The position numbers were made by a program, and so were the translations under genes. 64,000 nucleotides of DNA, taken from NCBI RefSeq assembly GCF_009749465.1, contig NZ_WBIS01000002.1, forward strand, positions 124,001 to 188,000, written 5' to 3'. Numbering within the stretch: position 1 is the first letter of the stretch; every line of letters starts with the position of its first letter. Below the pieces are notes generated by a model. The model ran no database searches and was not told the DNA's origin. It saw nothing but the letters and a program-made list of their open reading frames with translations. Below, piece after piece: positions 42,587-52,016 of the stretch. The stretch comes from Agromyces terreus. Its GTDB lineage: Bacteria > Actinomycetota > Actinomycetes > Actinomycetales > Microbacteriaceae.

Positions 42587-44140
42587 ATCGCATCGAAGGG
42601 CACGGCCCGCGCGACCGCCGTCGCGGTCGCGGTCGCGGTCACGGCGGTGCTCGCCGTCGTCGGGTGCAGCCCGGCTGCACCGGAGCCCACCGAGATGCCC
42701 GCGGTCGAGGTGCGGGTGCCCGAACGTCCGCTCACCGTCATCGACGAGGCCGACGCTGCGGCGGCCGCCATCGCGACCAGCGCGGCGATGTTCGACGCTT
42801 CGCCCGTCGCCGTCGTCGCGCCCGATGCCGAGGCGGAGCTCGCGGCCGGCTCGAAGGTCGCGACCGAGCTCGGGGTGCCGCTGCTGCTGGAACCGTCGTC
42901 GGCGGGCGACGCCGCTGACGACGCCGCCGACGCGCTCGCCGACGAACTCGACCGTCTCGGCGTCACCCGGGTCGTCGCGATCGGCCCCGACGACCACACC
43001 GGCTCGGCATCCGACGACGCCGGCTACGGCGAACGCGACGTCGTGCGCGTCGCCGGCGACGACGCCCCGGCCGACGCCGTCGACGCCCTCCCCGACTTCG
43101 ACGCGGCGACCACCCCGGCCGCAGCCGTCGTGCTCGTGACCGACGACGACAGCGCTCCGGCCGCGACGGCGAGGGCGGCCCGCGCGATCGTCGAGGCGCT
43201 GCCGGCCGACGACCCGAACCCGCAGCACTCGCCCGACGCGATCGAGGCGCTCCACGCGGCCGACGGGGCGCCGGCGCTCGCGATCGGGCCCGAGTTCGCG
43301 GCATCCGACGCCCTCGACTGGCAGGTGCGCACCGCACGCACCGGTGCGCAACTCCCGGGCGGCGGGCAGGTGCTGTTCCCCGATCGCATGCTCGTGGCGG
43401 CCTACGGCCGGCCCGACTCGCCCTCGCTCGGCATCCTCGGCGAACAGCCCCTCGATGCGACGATCACCCGTGCTGCCGCGCTCGCGGCCACGTACGACGA
43501 CCTCACCGACCGCACCGTCCTGCCGGCCCTCGAGATCATCACCACCGTGGCCTCCGGCGCTCCGACGCCCGACGGCGACTACTCGGGCGAGTCCGAGCCC
43601 GAAGACCTCGTGCCGTGGATCGAGGCCGCCGGCGCGGCAGGGCAGTACGTCGTGCTCGACCTGCAGCCGGGGCACGACACGTTCCCGCAGCAGCTCGACG
43701 AGTACCGCTCGCTGCTCGCCTACCCGTGGGTCGGGCTGGCCCTCGACCCCGAGTGGCGCCTCGACCCGGGGCAGCGGCACCTCGTCGACATCGGCCAGGT
43801 CGAGGCGAGCGAGGTCAACGAGGTGATCGACCGGCTCGCCGCCATCTGCGACGAGCACGACCTGCCGCCGAAGCTGCTCGTGCTGCACCAGTTCCGCAAC
43901 GACATGATCCTGCACCGCGAGCAGATCGACGTCGGCCGGCCCGAGGTCGACGTGCTCTTCCACGTCGACGGCAACGGCACCCAGCCCGCGAAGCAGGCGA
44001 CCTGGAACACGCTCCGCGAGGGCGCGCCGCCGGCCGCCTGGGGCTGGAAGAACTTCATCGACGAAGACGCCCCCATGCTGACGCCCGAGCAGACGATGCG
44101 CGAGGTCTCGCCCGCACCCGACCTCGTCTCGTACCAGTGA
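42587..44140 (+). CDS. Lipoprotein with cell-wall-binding-repeat-like N-terminal region; possible ATC start
   Basis: About 517 residues if read from ATC at 42587. The first normal start (GTG 42647) would cut into the signal peptide. From 42587 a full lipoprotein signal is seen: A-S-K-G-T-A-R, an A-V-repeat core and V-V-G-C at about residue 27. The region about 50-130 looks like a CW_binding_2 repeat. The C-terminal half (Y-V-V-L-D-L-Q-P-G, L-A-L-D-P-E-W-R) looks like a TIM-barrel hydrolase-like domain. Not otherwise recognised. Confidence 0.72.
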   Translation: MASKGTARATAVAVAVAVTAVLAVVGCSPAAPEPTEMPAVEVRVPERPLTVIDEADAAAAAIATSAAMFDASPVAVVAPDAEAELAAGSKVATELGVPLLLEPSSAGDAADDAADALADELDRLGVTRVVAIGPDDHTGSASDDAGYGERDVVRVAGDDAPADAVDALPDFDAATTPAAAVVLVTDDDSAPAATARAARAIVEALPADDPNPQHSPDAIEALHAADGAPALAIGPEFAASDALDWQVRTARTGAQLPGGGQVLFPDRMLVAAYGRPDSPSLGILGEQPLDATITRAAALAATYDDLTDRTVLPALEIITTVASGAPTPDGDYSGESEPEDLVPWIEAAGAAGQYVVLDLQPGHDTFPQQLDEYRSLLAYPWVGLALDPEWRLDPGQRHLVDIGQVEASEVNEVIDRLAAICDEHDLPPKLLVLHQFRNDMILHREQIDVGRPEVDVLFHVDGNGTQPAKQATWNTLREGAPPAAWGWKNFIDEDAPMLTPEQTMREVSPAPDLVSYQ

Positions 44141-44186
44141 GGCATCCGCTCGCGACATCCGCCGCGACATCCGCCAACATGGATCC

Positions 44187-44669
44187 ATGACGCAGGTGAG
44201 CCCCGACGAGATCTCGCTCGATCCGAAGAGCCCCGACGAGGTGGTCGCGTGGCTGCCCGTCGCGATGCGCGAGTACGAGGAGTCGCGGCTCGAGGCCGGC
44301 GACAGCGCCGAGGGGGCCGACGCCGCGCGGGCCGAGTCGGAGCAGCGCTTCTTCCCGGGCGGGCGGCTCATCGAGGGGCACCTGCTGTTCACGATCCGCC
44401 TCGCGGGCGAGGAGGTCGGCTGGTTCTGGCTCGGCCCGTGGAACGGCACGGGCACCGAAGACTGGTGGATCTACGACATCCGCGTCTACGAAGAGTTCCA
44501 GCGCCGCGGCATCGCCCGCATCGTCATGCAGCGCGCCGACGAGATCGCACGCGGGGCCGGCGCGAAGAGCCTCGGCCTGAACGCCTTCGCGGTCAACCTG
44601 CCGGCGATCACGCTCTACCAGAGCCTCGGTTACCTCACGACCTCGCTGCACATGCGCAAGACCCTCTGA
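44187..44669 (+). CDS. GNAT-family N-acetyltransferase
   Basis: 160 residues. Acetyl-CoA-binding motif A at E-E-F-Q-R-R-G-I-A-R-I-V-M, and a C-terminal N-L-P-A-I-T-L-Y-Q-S-L-G-Y block. Typical single GNAT domain, substrate unknown. Convergent with the SDR gene 10 bp downstream. Confidence 0.9.
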   Translation: MTQVSPDEISLDPKSPDEVVAWLPVAMREYEESRLEAGDSAEGADAARAESEQRFFPGGRLIEGHLLFTIRLAGEEVGWFWLGPWNGTGTEDWWIYDIRVYEEFQRRGIARIVMQRADEIARGAGAKSLGLNAFAVNLPAITLYQSLGYLTTSLHMRKTL

Positions 44670-44679
44670 ACCCGCGCGG

Positions 44680-45516
44680 TCAGCGGCCGGTGAACCGCTC
44701 CATCGAGCGGTAGACGCCGAAGCCGTCGCCGACGAGGCGGTCGAACACGCGCGTCGGCAGGATGCCTCGGAGCGCCCGGGAGACCCCGACGCTCCACGGC
44801 AGTTCGAGCAGGGGCCGGCCCTTGAGCATCGCGCGCCAGACCCGGTCGACGACGACCTCGGGCTCGAGGATCGGCGCGAGCAGCGGCCCGCGCGCGCCCG
44901 CGAACATGCCCGTCGAGATGTAGCTCGGGGTGACGGTCGTGACCTTCACGTTGCCGTGGTCGGCCTGCTCGAGCTCGAGGCGCAGGGAGTCGCTCCAGCC
45001 GATGAGGGCCGCCTTGGAGGCGGCGTAGGTCGCCATGCGCGGGTTGGCGAGCGTGCCCGCGGCGGAGGCGATGTTGACGATGCGGGCCGGTCGGTACGCG
45101 TTCGCGAGCATGCCGGGCAGGAACTCGCGCGTCACGTACATGGGCGCGAGCGCGTTGACCTGCATGGTCGGGCGCGTGTCCTCGCCGTTGTCGGTCTGCC
45201 AGAAGTAGCGGTTGCCGCGCACGATGCCCGCGTTGTTGATGAGCACGTCGGGGTTGCCCACCTCGCGGCGCACCTTCTGCGCGTGCTTCGCGATCGAGCC
45301 CAGGTCGGCGAGGTCGACGACGTGGGAGTGGAGGCGGGTGCGCCCGTTCGAGACGGCGCCCAACTCGTCGACGGTTCGGGCGAGGGCGGCCGCGTCGCGA
45401 TCCCACAGGGTGACGGATGCCGCGTGCTCGGCCACCGCTCGCTGCGCGTACATGCGGCCCATGCCGCCCGCCGCCCCCGTGATCAGCAGGTTCGCGTCGC
45501 GCACCGTTCTCGTCAT
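44680..45516 (-). CDS. Short-chain dehydrogenase/reductase
   Basis: 278 residues from the ATG at 45516. T-G-A-A-G-G-M-G cofactor motif at about 13-20, N-N-A-G at about 93, catalytic Tyr-x3-Lys in Y-A-A-S-K. Classical SDR, NAD(P)-dependent, substrate unknown. Divergent from the MarR gene, with an inverted repeat between them, so it may belong to the MarR regulon. Confidence 0.9.
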   Translation of the reverse strand: MTRTVRDANLLITGAAGGMGRMYAQRAVAEHAASVTLWDRDAAALARTVDELGAVSNGRTRLHSHVVDLADLGSIAKHAQKVRREVGNPDVLINNAGIVRGNRYFWQTDNGEDTRPTMQVNALAPMYVTREFLPGMLANAYRPARIVNIASAAGTLANPRMATYAASKAALIGWSDSLRLELEQADHGNVKVTTVTPSYISTGMFAGARGPLLAPILEPEVVVDRVWRAMLKGRPLLELPWSVGVSRALRGILPTRVFDRLVGDGFGVYRSMERFTGR

Positions 45517-45567
45517 CCGTCCATTCTCCCGCACGGCGGCCGGTCGTCGTCCCGGCGACGAAATTTG

Positions 45568-45604
45568 GTCAACCTGTTGACATTCAAGGTGTCAACAGGT
45601 TGAC
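45568..45604. promoter_or_regulatory. MarR-type operator (15-bp inverted repeat)
   Basis: GTCAACCTGTTGACA (45568-45582) and TGTCAACAGGTTGAC (45590-45604) are exact complements with a 7-nt spacer, ending 7 bp before the MarR ATG. Each arm contains a smaller palindrome. It is placed to control both the MarR/quinone-reductase pair and the divergent SDR gene. Confidence 0.75.
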
Positions 45605-45611
45605 TCATGGC

Positions 45612-46079
45612 ATGGAAGACCTCGAACGGATGCCGCGGCCGAGCCCACTCGGCGACCGCATCACGGTGACGCTGCACTACCTGGTCGACCGCATGGACCG
45701 CTACGCCGACCAGTTGCTGCAGGAGCGCTTCGGCATGAGCTACAGCCAGTTCATGTTCATCGCCGTGCTCGCGGACCTCGCGCCGCCGCCCGACATCACG
45801 ACGCTCGCGACCTGCCTCGGCGTCAGCAAGGCCGCAGTGAGCAAGCGCGTCCCGTCGTTCGTCGAAGCGGGCTGGGTCGCGACCCGGGCCGACCCGGCCA
45901 ACGCCAGACGGGTGCTCCTCGAGATCACCCCCGCCGCAGGGCGCCTGCTCGACGAGGCGCTGCCGGTGCTCGAACGCTCGTTCACCGAGACCTTCGACGA
46001 CCTCGACGGGGTGGACCTCACCCGCCTGCACGACGACCTCAAGACGGTCATCCGCCACCTCGATTCCAAGGAGCACTGA
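45612..46079 (+). CDS. MarR-family transcriptional regulator
   Basis: 155 residues from the ATG at 45612. Winged-helix core T-T-L-A-T-C-L-G-V-S-K-A-A-V-S-K-R and a wing with R-A-D-P-A-N-A-R-R. The inverted repeat just before the start suggests autorepression. 3 bp before the quinone-reductase gene. Confidence 0.9.
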   Translation: MEDLERMPRPSPLGDRITVTLHYLVDRMDRYADQLLQERFGMSYSQFMFIAVLADLAPPPDITTLATCLGVSKAAVSKRVPSFVEAGWVATRADPANARRVLLEITPAAGRLLDEALPVLERSFTETFDDLDGVDLTRLHDDLKTVIRHLDSKEH

Positions 46080-46082
46080 ACC

Positions 46083-46730
46083 ATGGCGAACACCCTCGTG
46101 ATCATCGGCCACCCCAACGCCGGCAGCTTCAACCACGCGCTGGCCGAGCAGTACGCGACCGGCCTGCGCGCGGCATCCGTCGACGCCTCCGAGGTGCGGG
46201 TCATCGACCTCGCCGAGCGGGAGTTCGAACTGCTGCCGACCACGCGCGGCGACCTGCGCGCCCCCGACGGCGACACCTCGCACCTCGAGCCCCGCATCCG
46301 CGCCTTCATCGACGACGTCGCGTGGGCCGACCACCTCGTCTTCTTCTTCCCGCAGTGGTGGGGGACGTATCCGGCCGTGCTCAAGGCGTTCCTCGACCGG
46401 GCCATCCTCTCGGGCACGGCGTTCAGGTACGGCCGCGGGCAGATCTCGACGCGACTGCTCGAGGGCCGCACAGCCCGCATCGTCATGACGATGGACTCGC
46501 CCATCGCTTGGAACCGGTTCGTCTACCGCAACGCCGCCGAGACCTCGCTCAAGCGCGCGACGCTCGCCTACTGCGGCGTGCGCACCGTCGGCATCACGCG
46601 CCTGACGCCCGTGCGGTTCTCGACCCCCGAGAAGCGCGCGGCCTGGCTCGAGCAGGTGCGACGCCTCGGAGCGACGGATGCCTCGCGCCCCCGGCGCGCG
46701 GTCGCCGCGGCATCCGCCTCGGCCGGCTGA
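46083..46730 (+). CDS. NAD(P)H quinone oxidoreductase, flavodoxin-like fold
   Basis: 215 residues. KefF/MdaB/NQO-type: I-I-G-H-P-N-A-G-S-F-N near the start binds FMN/FAD phosphate, P-Q-W-W-G-T-Y-P binds the isoalloxazine ring. Reduces quinones or other electrophiles. Coupling with MarR suggests induction by electrophilic or phenolic stress. Confidence 0.89.
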   Translation: MANTLVIIGHPNAGSFNHALAEQYATGLRAASVDASEVRVIDLAEREFELLPTTRGDLRAPDGDTSHLEPRIRAFIDDVAWADHLVFFFPQWWGTYPAVLKAFLDRAILSGTAFRYGRGQISTRLLEGRTARIVMTMDSPIAWNRFVYRNAAETSLKRATLAYCGVRTVGITRLTPVRFSTPEKRAAWLEQVRRLGATDASRPRRAVAAASASAG

Positions 46731-46902
46731 ACGCGGTCGGCGTCCGGCACCCTCGGACCCCTCGCATCCGCCGGTCGCCCGGTCGGGCGCCTTCGAAGAC
46801 CCTTCACCCCGGACCCCGTCCCGGCGCGCCCGATTCGAAGGATGTTCGAGCGATCCGGGGCCTCGGCGCGGATCCCCGTGTTACGCCGCGGGTCGCCCGC
46901 GC

Positions 46903-46931
46903 CTGACAGGGCCCTCCGTCGCGCGTACCGT
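46903..46931 (+). promoter_or_regulatory. Candidate promoter of the ABC-Acs operon
   Basis: CTGACA (46903-46908), 17-nt spacer, TACCGT (46926-46931), 41 bp before the ATPase start, in a 242-bp gap. I saw no clear operator. Confidence 0.5.
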
Positions 46932-46972
46932 CGAGGCGACCCCCGAACACGCCCGTCAGCCGAGGAGACGCC

Positions 46973-47908
46973 ATGACCGCGGCATCCGCCACCGCTCGCG
47001 CGAGTTCGTCGAGCACGCCCGGCACGCCCGCGGCCGGCGCGCAGGCGAGCGGCACGGTCTCGAGCGGCGCGGCCCCGGCCGGGGCGACGGCCGCCGCGGC
47101 GCCCGTCTCGCTCCGCGGCATCGGGCGGGCCTTCGCCTCGCAGTCCGGCGCCCGGCAGGTGCTGCGCGACATCGACCTCGAGATCGCCGCCGGCGAGATC
47201 GTCGCGATCCTCGGCCCGAGCGGATGCGGCAAGTCGACGCTGCTGCGCATCGCGGGCGGTCTCGACCAACCCACGCAGGGCACGGCGCTCATCGACGGCG
47301 AGGCCGTGCGCCCCTTCGACCCGCGATCGGCCGTCGGGTTCCAGGAACCACGGCTGCTCCCGTGGCGCACCATCGAGAACAACGTCGCGCTCGGGCTGCC
47401 GCGGGGCACCGCGAAGGCGGCCGGGCGCGAGCAGGTCGCGCGCCTGCTCGACCTCGTCGGGCTCGCCGACTTCGCCGGGCACCGCCCGCGCGAGGTCTCG
47501 GGCGGCATGGCGCAGCGCACCTCCCTCGCCCGCGCGCTCGCGCGCAACCCGGCCGTGCTCCTGCTCGACGAGCCCTTCGGCGCACTCGACGCGCTGACCC
47601 GGCTGAAGATGCAAGATCTGCTGCTCGACGTGCACGCGGCCGAGCCCGCGACCGTGCTCCTCGTCACGCACGACGTCGACGAGGCGCTCCAGCTCGCCGA
47701 CCGCGTCATCCTGCTCGGGCACGAGGGCGACACCCCCGGCGCCGTCGTCACGCAGACGATCGTCGTGCCCGGCCACCGCCCCCGCGACCGCGGCTCCGCC
47801 GAGCTCGCCGAGCTCCGCGGCCGCCTGCTCGACGGCCTCGGCATCGACCGCCACGGGTCGGCGCGCGGCATCGAGACGACCACGACGATTCCCCACTACC
47901 CGTACTGA
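46973..47908 (+). CDS. ABC transporter ATP-binding protein (SsuB-like)
   Basis: 311 residues. About 45 low-complexity Ala/Ser/Gly residues precede the domain. Walker A G-P-S-G-C-G-K-S-T, signature V-S-G-G-M-A-Q-R, Walker B L-L-L-D-E-P-F-G-A-L-D. First gene of a four-gene operon with binding protein, permease and an acyl-CoA synthetase. Confidence 0.9.
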   Translation: MTAASATARASSSSTPGTPAAGAQASGTVSSGAAPAGATAAAAPVSLRGIGRAFASQSGARQVLRDIDLEIAAGEIVAILGPSGCGKSTLLRIAGGLDQPTQGTALIDGEAVRPFDPRSAVGFQEPRLLPWRTIENNVALGLPRGTAKAAGREQVARLLDLVGLADFAGHRPREVSGGMAQRTSLARALARNPAVLLLDEPFGALDALTRLKMQDLLLDVHAAEPATVLLVTHDVDEALQLADRVILLGHEGDTPGAVVTQTIVVPGHRPRDRGSAELAELRGRLLDGLGIDRHGSARGIETTTTIPHYPY

Positions 47909-47929
47909 CGCACGACCGCACCGCACCAC

Positions 47930-47996
47930 CCCCAGCAGCACCACCCCAGCAGCACCGCCCACAGCTTCCCCACCCGCATCCCGCATCCCGCATCCC
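47930..47996. repeat. C-rich short repeats between ATPase and binding-protein genes
   Basis: Two 14-bp copies of CCCCAGCAGCACC(A/G) at 47930-47943 and 47944-47957, then GCATCCC three times at 47976-47996. They lie in the 159-bp intercistronic gap. Confidence 0.8.
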
Positions 47997-48067
47997 GCAC
48001 GACCCCATCGCTCGCGGCCCCGGCCCCACAGCACCGCCGGCCCGCGACGACCACCAGAGGAGAACCC

Positions 48068-49105
48068 ATGTCACGCACCCCGTTCCTGCGATCCGCGCTC
48101 GTCGCGGGCGCCGCCGCATCCGCCCTGCTGCTCTCGGGCTGCGTCGCCGGCGAGGGCCAGTCGGCAGAGGCCGGCACCGAGGCATCCGGCGAGGCGACCT
48201 CGCTCGAGGGCCAGACGCTGAACATCGACTTCGCGACCTACAACCCGCTGAGCCTCATCATCAAGGACCAGGGCTGGCTCGAGGCCGAGGGGCTCGAGGT
48301 CAACTGGATCCAGTCCGCCGGCTCGAACAAGGCCAACGAGGCCCTCCGCGCCGAGGCCATCGACGTGGGCTCGACGGCCGGCTCGGCCGCGCTCCTCGCG
48401 CGCTCGAACGGGTCGCCCATCACGACGATCGACATCTACTCGCAGCCCGAGTGGTCGGCGCTGGTCACCCTCCCCGACACCGGCATCACCGAGGTCTCCG
48501 ACCTCGTCGGCAAGAAGGTCGCCGCCACCAAGGGCACCGACCCGTACTTCTTCCTGCTGCAGTCGCTCGACGCCGAGGGCGTCTCGGTCGACGACATCAC
48601 CGTCGAGAACGTGCAGCACGCCGACGGCTGGGCAGCGCTGCAGAACGGTTCCGTCGACGCATGGGCGGGCCTCGACCCGATCATGGCGGGTGCCGAGGAG
48701 GACGGCGCCGAGCTCTTCTACCGCAACGTCGACTTCAACTCCTACGGGTTCCTGAACGCGACCGAGTCCTTCCTCGCCGAGAAGCCCGAGGTCGCGCAGG
48801 CCGTGGTCGACGCCTACGAGTCGGCCCGCGTGTGGGCCGCGGCGAACCCCGAGGAGACGGCGGCGATCCTCGCCGAGGTCGCCGGTCTCGACGAGGCCGT
48901 CGCCACCAAGGTCATCACCGAGCGCTCGAACCTCGACGTCTCGGGCGTGCCCGGCCAGGCGCAGCTCGACGTGCTCACCACGATCGGCCCGATCTTCGTC
49001 GAGCTCGGCGACGTGGCCTCGCAGGAGCAGGTCGACGAGGCGCTCGACACCCTGCTCGACCCGTCGTACGCCGAGCAGGCCGACTCCGCCCGGTTCGGTT
49101 CCTGA
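48068..49105 (+). CDS. ABC transporter substrate-binding lipoprotein (SsuA-like)
   Basis: 345 residues, lipobox L-L-S-G-C at about residue 25. SsuA/TauA-like layout (F-A-T-Y-N-P-L-S-L-I-I-K-D-Q-G-W-L, G-S-T-A-G-S-A-A, A-T-K-G-T-D-P-Y). Annotated relatives bind aliphatic sulfonates. The coupled CoA ligase suggests a carboxylate ligand could be used instead. Confidence 0.88.
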   Translation: MSRTPFLRSALVAGAAASALLLSGCVAGEGQSAEAGTEASGEATSLEGQTLNIDFATYNPLSLIIKDQGWLEAEGLEVNWIQSAGSNKANEALRAEAIDVGSTAGSAALLARSNGSPITTIDIYSQPEWSALVTLPDTGITEVSDLVGKKVAATKGTDPYFFLLQSLDAEGVSVDDITVENVQHADGWAALQNGSVDAWAGLDPIMAGAEEDGAELFYRNVDFNSYGFLNATESFLAEKPEVAQAVVDAYESARVWAAANPEETAAILAEVAGLDEAVATKVITERSNLDVSGVPGQAQLDVLTTIGPIFVELGDVASQEQVDEALDTLLDPSYAEQADSARFGS

Positions 49106-49107
49106 CC

Positions 49108-49920
49108 ATGAGCGCGTCGCCCACGAGCACCCTCGTCGCCCCGGTTCGCGAGCGCACGAAGCTCACGAGCCGCCGGTGGTTCGTGTTCGTCGGCGGCGCG
49201 CTCATCCCGGTCGCGATCCTCGCGACCTGGCAGTTCGTCTCGACGAACGGCATCGTGCCGGTCTCGCAGCTGCCCTCGCCCGAGATGGTGTGGACCGCGA
49301 TGATCGACCTGATGCAGCGCGGCATCTTCTGGCACCACATCGCCATCTCGACGCAGCGCGTCGTCATCGGCTTCAGCATCGGCGCCGCCCTCGGCCTGCT
49401 GGTCGGCGCGATCGTCGGGCTCTCGAAGCTCGGCGACATCCTCCTCTCGCCGACGCTCGGCGCCCTCCGCGCGGTGCCCTCGCTCGCGTGGCTGCCGCTG
49501 CTCATCCTCTGGCTGAAGCTCGGCGAGGAGTCCAAGATCACGCTCATCGTGATCGGCTCGTTCTTCCCGGTGTACACGGTGGTCGCCGGCGCCCTGCGGC
49601 ACGTCGACCGCCAGCTCGTCGAGGCGGGCCGCGCCTTCGGGCTCGACGGCGTGCGCCTCTTCACGACCGTGCAGCTCCCCGCCGTCATCCCGGCCACCGT
49701 CTCGGGCCTCCGGCTCGGACTCGCGCAGGCCTGGCTGTTCCTCGTCGCCGCCGAACTGCTCGGCGCGTCGATGGGCCTCGGCTTCCTGCTCACCGATTCG
49801 ACGAACACCGGGCGCCTCGACCGCACCTTCCTCGCCATCGTGCTGCTCGCGGTCGTCGGCAAGCTCTCCGACTCGCTGGTCGGCATCTTCGAGCGCTGGG
49901 CCGTGCGCAGATGGGCGTGA
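49108..49920 (+). CDS. ABC transporter permease (SsuC-like)
   Basis: 270 residues, six membrane helices, starts 2 bp after the binding-protein stop. E-A-G-R-A-F-G-L-D-G in the coupling loop. Overlaps the synthetase gene by 10 bp. Confidence 0.92.
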   Translation: MSASPTSTLVAPVRERTKLTSRRWFVFVGGALIPVAILATWQFVSTNGIVPVSQLPSPEMVWTAMIDLMQRGIFWHHIAISTQRVVIGFSIGAALGLLVGAIVGLSKLGDILLSPTLGALRAVPSLAWLPLLILWLKLGEESKITLIVIGSFFPVYTVVAGALRHVDRQLVEAGRAFGLDGVRLFTTVQLPAVIPATVSGLRLGLAQAWLFLVAAELLGASMGLGFLLTDSTNTGRLDRTFLAIVLLAVVGKLSDSLVGIFERWAVRRWA

Positions 49921-51986
49921 ACGGCAACCCGCGAACGGATGCCGCGGAGCCGGCGCATCCGACCATCTCGGGCCTGCTCGAGGAGCACCGGCGGTTCCCG
50001 GCCCCCGACGTCTTCGCCGCGCGGGCGAACGTCACGGCCGCCGACGCCGCCGCCCTGCGCGCGGAGGCGACGGCCGACCCGGTCGCGTTCTGGGAGCGGC
50101 AGGCGGCGCGCCTCGACTGGGCGGAGCCATGGCACACCGCGCACACGTGGCATCCGGCGCTCCCCGACGAGGCGACGGGCGAGCTCACTGTCCCGCAGGC
50201 CGAGTGGTTCGCGGGCGGGCGCCTGAACGCGAGCGTCAACGCCGTCGACCGGCACGTGGCGGCCGGCCGGGGCGACAAGGTCGCGTTCTTCTTCGAGGGC
50301 GAGCGCGGCGACCGCCGCACGCTCACCTACGCCGAACTCCAGCGCGAGGTCGCGAAGGCGGCGCACGCGCTCACCGAGCTCGGCGTCGTCGCGGGCGACC
50401 GGGTCGTCGTCTACCTGCCGGTGCTCCTCGAGACGGTCATCGCGACCCTCGCGATCACGCGCATCGGCGCCGTGCACTCGCTCGTGTTCGGCGGGTTCTC
50501 GGCCGAGGCGCTGCGCTTCCGCGTCGAAGACACCCGCGCGAAGCTCGTCATCACGACCGACGGGCAGTTCCGCCGGGGCACGGCCGTGCCGGTGAAGGCC
50601 GCGGTCGACGAGGCCGTCGCGGGCGTGGCATCCGTCGAGCACGTGCTCGTGATCCGGCGCACGGGCGACGAGACGCCCGACCTGCCGTGGACCCCCGGGC
50701 GCGACGTGTGGTGGCACGAGATCGTCGACCGCCAGCCCGACGTGCACGACGCGCAGAGCTTCGACGCGGAGCATCCGCTCTTCATCATCTACACCAGCGG
50801 CACGACCGGAAAGCCGAAGGGCCTCGTGCACACCACGGGCGGCTACCTCACGCACGTCGCGTACAGCTACTGGGCCGTGTTCGACGCGAAGCCCGACGAC
50901 GTCTACTGGTGCACGGCCGACCTAGCCTGGGTCACCGCGCACAGCTACGTGCACTACGGCCCGCTGCTCACCGGCACCACGAGCGTGCTCTACGAGGGCA
51001 CGCCGAACACGCCGCACCCCGGCCGGCATTTCGAGATCATCGAGCGCTACGGGGTGACGACGTACTACACGGCGCCCACGCTCATCCGCTCGCTCATGAC
51101 GTGGTTCCCCGAGGGCGTGCCCGGCGCCTCCGCCCCGGGCGGGTACGACCTGTCGTCGATCCGGCTGCTCGGCTCGGTGGGCGAGGCGATCAACCCCGAG
51201 GCGTGGATCTGGTTCCGGTCGCAGATCGGGGCGGATGCCGCGCCCATCGTCGACACGTGGTGGCAGTCCGAGACCGGCGCGGCCGTGATGGCGCCGCTTC
51301 CCGGTGTCTCGACACTGAAGCCGGGGTCCTCGCTCGGCGCCCTGCCGGGGCTCACGACGCGCGTCGTCGACGAGCAGGGAGCGGATGTCGCACCCGGCCA
51401 TGGCGGTTACCTCGTCGTCGACGGCACCTGGCCGGGCATGGCGCGCACCGTCTGGGGCGACCCCGAGCGGTACCGCGACTCGTACTGGGCCCGCTTCGCC
51501 GACCGCGGGTACTTCTTCTCGGGCGACGGGGCGAAGATCGACGCCGACGGCGACATCTGGCTCCTCGGCCGCGTCGACGACGTGATCAACGTCTCAGGAC
51601 ACCGACTCTCCACGATCGAGATCGAGTCGGCGCTCGTCGCGCATCCGTCCGTCGGCGAAGCCGGAGTCGTCGGCGTCTCGGATGCCACGACGGGCGAGGC
51701 GATCGTGGCGTTCGTCGTGGCATCCGACGCCCTCACCGGCATCGCCGGCCGATCGGATGCCGCGGCCGAGCGCGCCGCGTCACTGCGCGCCCACATCGGC
51801 ACGGCCATCGGCCCGATCGCGAAGCCGCGCGACATCGTGTTCGTCGCCGACCTGCCGAAGACCCGCTCGGGCAAGATCATGCGGCGCCTGCTCGTCGACC
51901 TCTCCGAGGGTCGCGCGCTCGGCGACACGACCTCGCTGCAGGACGACCGGGTGCCCGGCGCGATCGCGGCGGTGCTCGCGGGCTGA
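49911..51986 (+). CDS. Acetyl-CoA synthetase-like acyl-CoA ligase
   Basis: 691 residues from the ATG at 49911 (GTG at 49917 is possible), slightly longer than Acs. AMP-binding motif Y-T-S-G-T-T-G-K-P-K-G, W-W-Q-S-E-T-G substrate-pocket motif, and the acetylatable lysine in T-R-S-G-K-I-M-R-R. Activates acetate or a similar short acid with ATP and CoA. The overlap with an ABC permease gene is unusual and suggests the imported ligand or its product is the substrate. Confidence 0.9.
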   Translation: MGVNGNPRTDAAEPAHPTISGLLEEHRRFPAPDVFAARANVTAADAAALRAEATADPVAFWERQAARLDWAEPWHTAHTWHPALPDEATGELTVPQAEWFAGGRLNASVNAVDRHVAAGRGDKVAFFFEGERGDRRTLTYAELQREVAKAAHALTELGVVAGDRVVVYLPVLLETVIATLAITRIGAVHSLVFGGFSAEALRFRVEDTRAKLVITTDGQFRRGTAVPVKAAVDEAVAGVASVEHVLVIRRTGDETPDLPWTPGRDVWWHEIVDRQPDVHDAQSFDAEHPLFIIYTSGTTGKPKGLVHTTGGYLTHVAYSYWAVFDAKPDDVYWCTADLAWVTAHSYVHYGPLLTGTTSVLYEGTPNTPHPGRHFEIIERYGVTTYYTAPTLIRSLMTWFPEGVPGASAPGGYDLSSIRLLGSVGEAINPEAWIWFRSQIGADAAPIVDTWWQSETGAAVMAPLPGVSTLKPGSSLGALPGLTTRVVDEQGADVAPGHGGYLVVDGTWPGMARTVWGDPERYRDSYWARFADRGYFFSGDGAKIDADGDIWLLGRVDDVINVSGHRLSTIEIESALVAHPSVGEAGVVGVSDATTGEAIVAFVVASDALTGIAGRSDAAAERAASLRAHIGTAIGPIAKPRDIVFVADLPKTRSGKIMRRLLVDLSEGRALGDTTSLQDDRVPGAIAAVLAG

Positions 51987-52016
51987 GCCCGTTCGCGCCG
52001 CCGCGATCGTCGTGGC

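Noticed and set aside
44178..44189. ATGGATCCAT just before the GNAT start as operator
   Set aside because: Only the BamHI-like core agrees with the palindrome family; the outer positions do not. The ATG of the gene accounts for part of it.
48304..48315. ACTGGATCCAGT as another GntR operator
   Set aside because: It lies inside the SsuA-like coding sequence (Asn-Trp-Ile-Gln-Ser) and lacks the outer ATT/AAT bases. Chance match.
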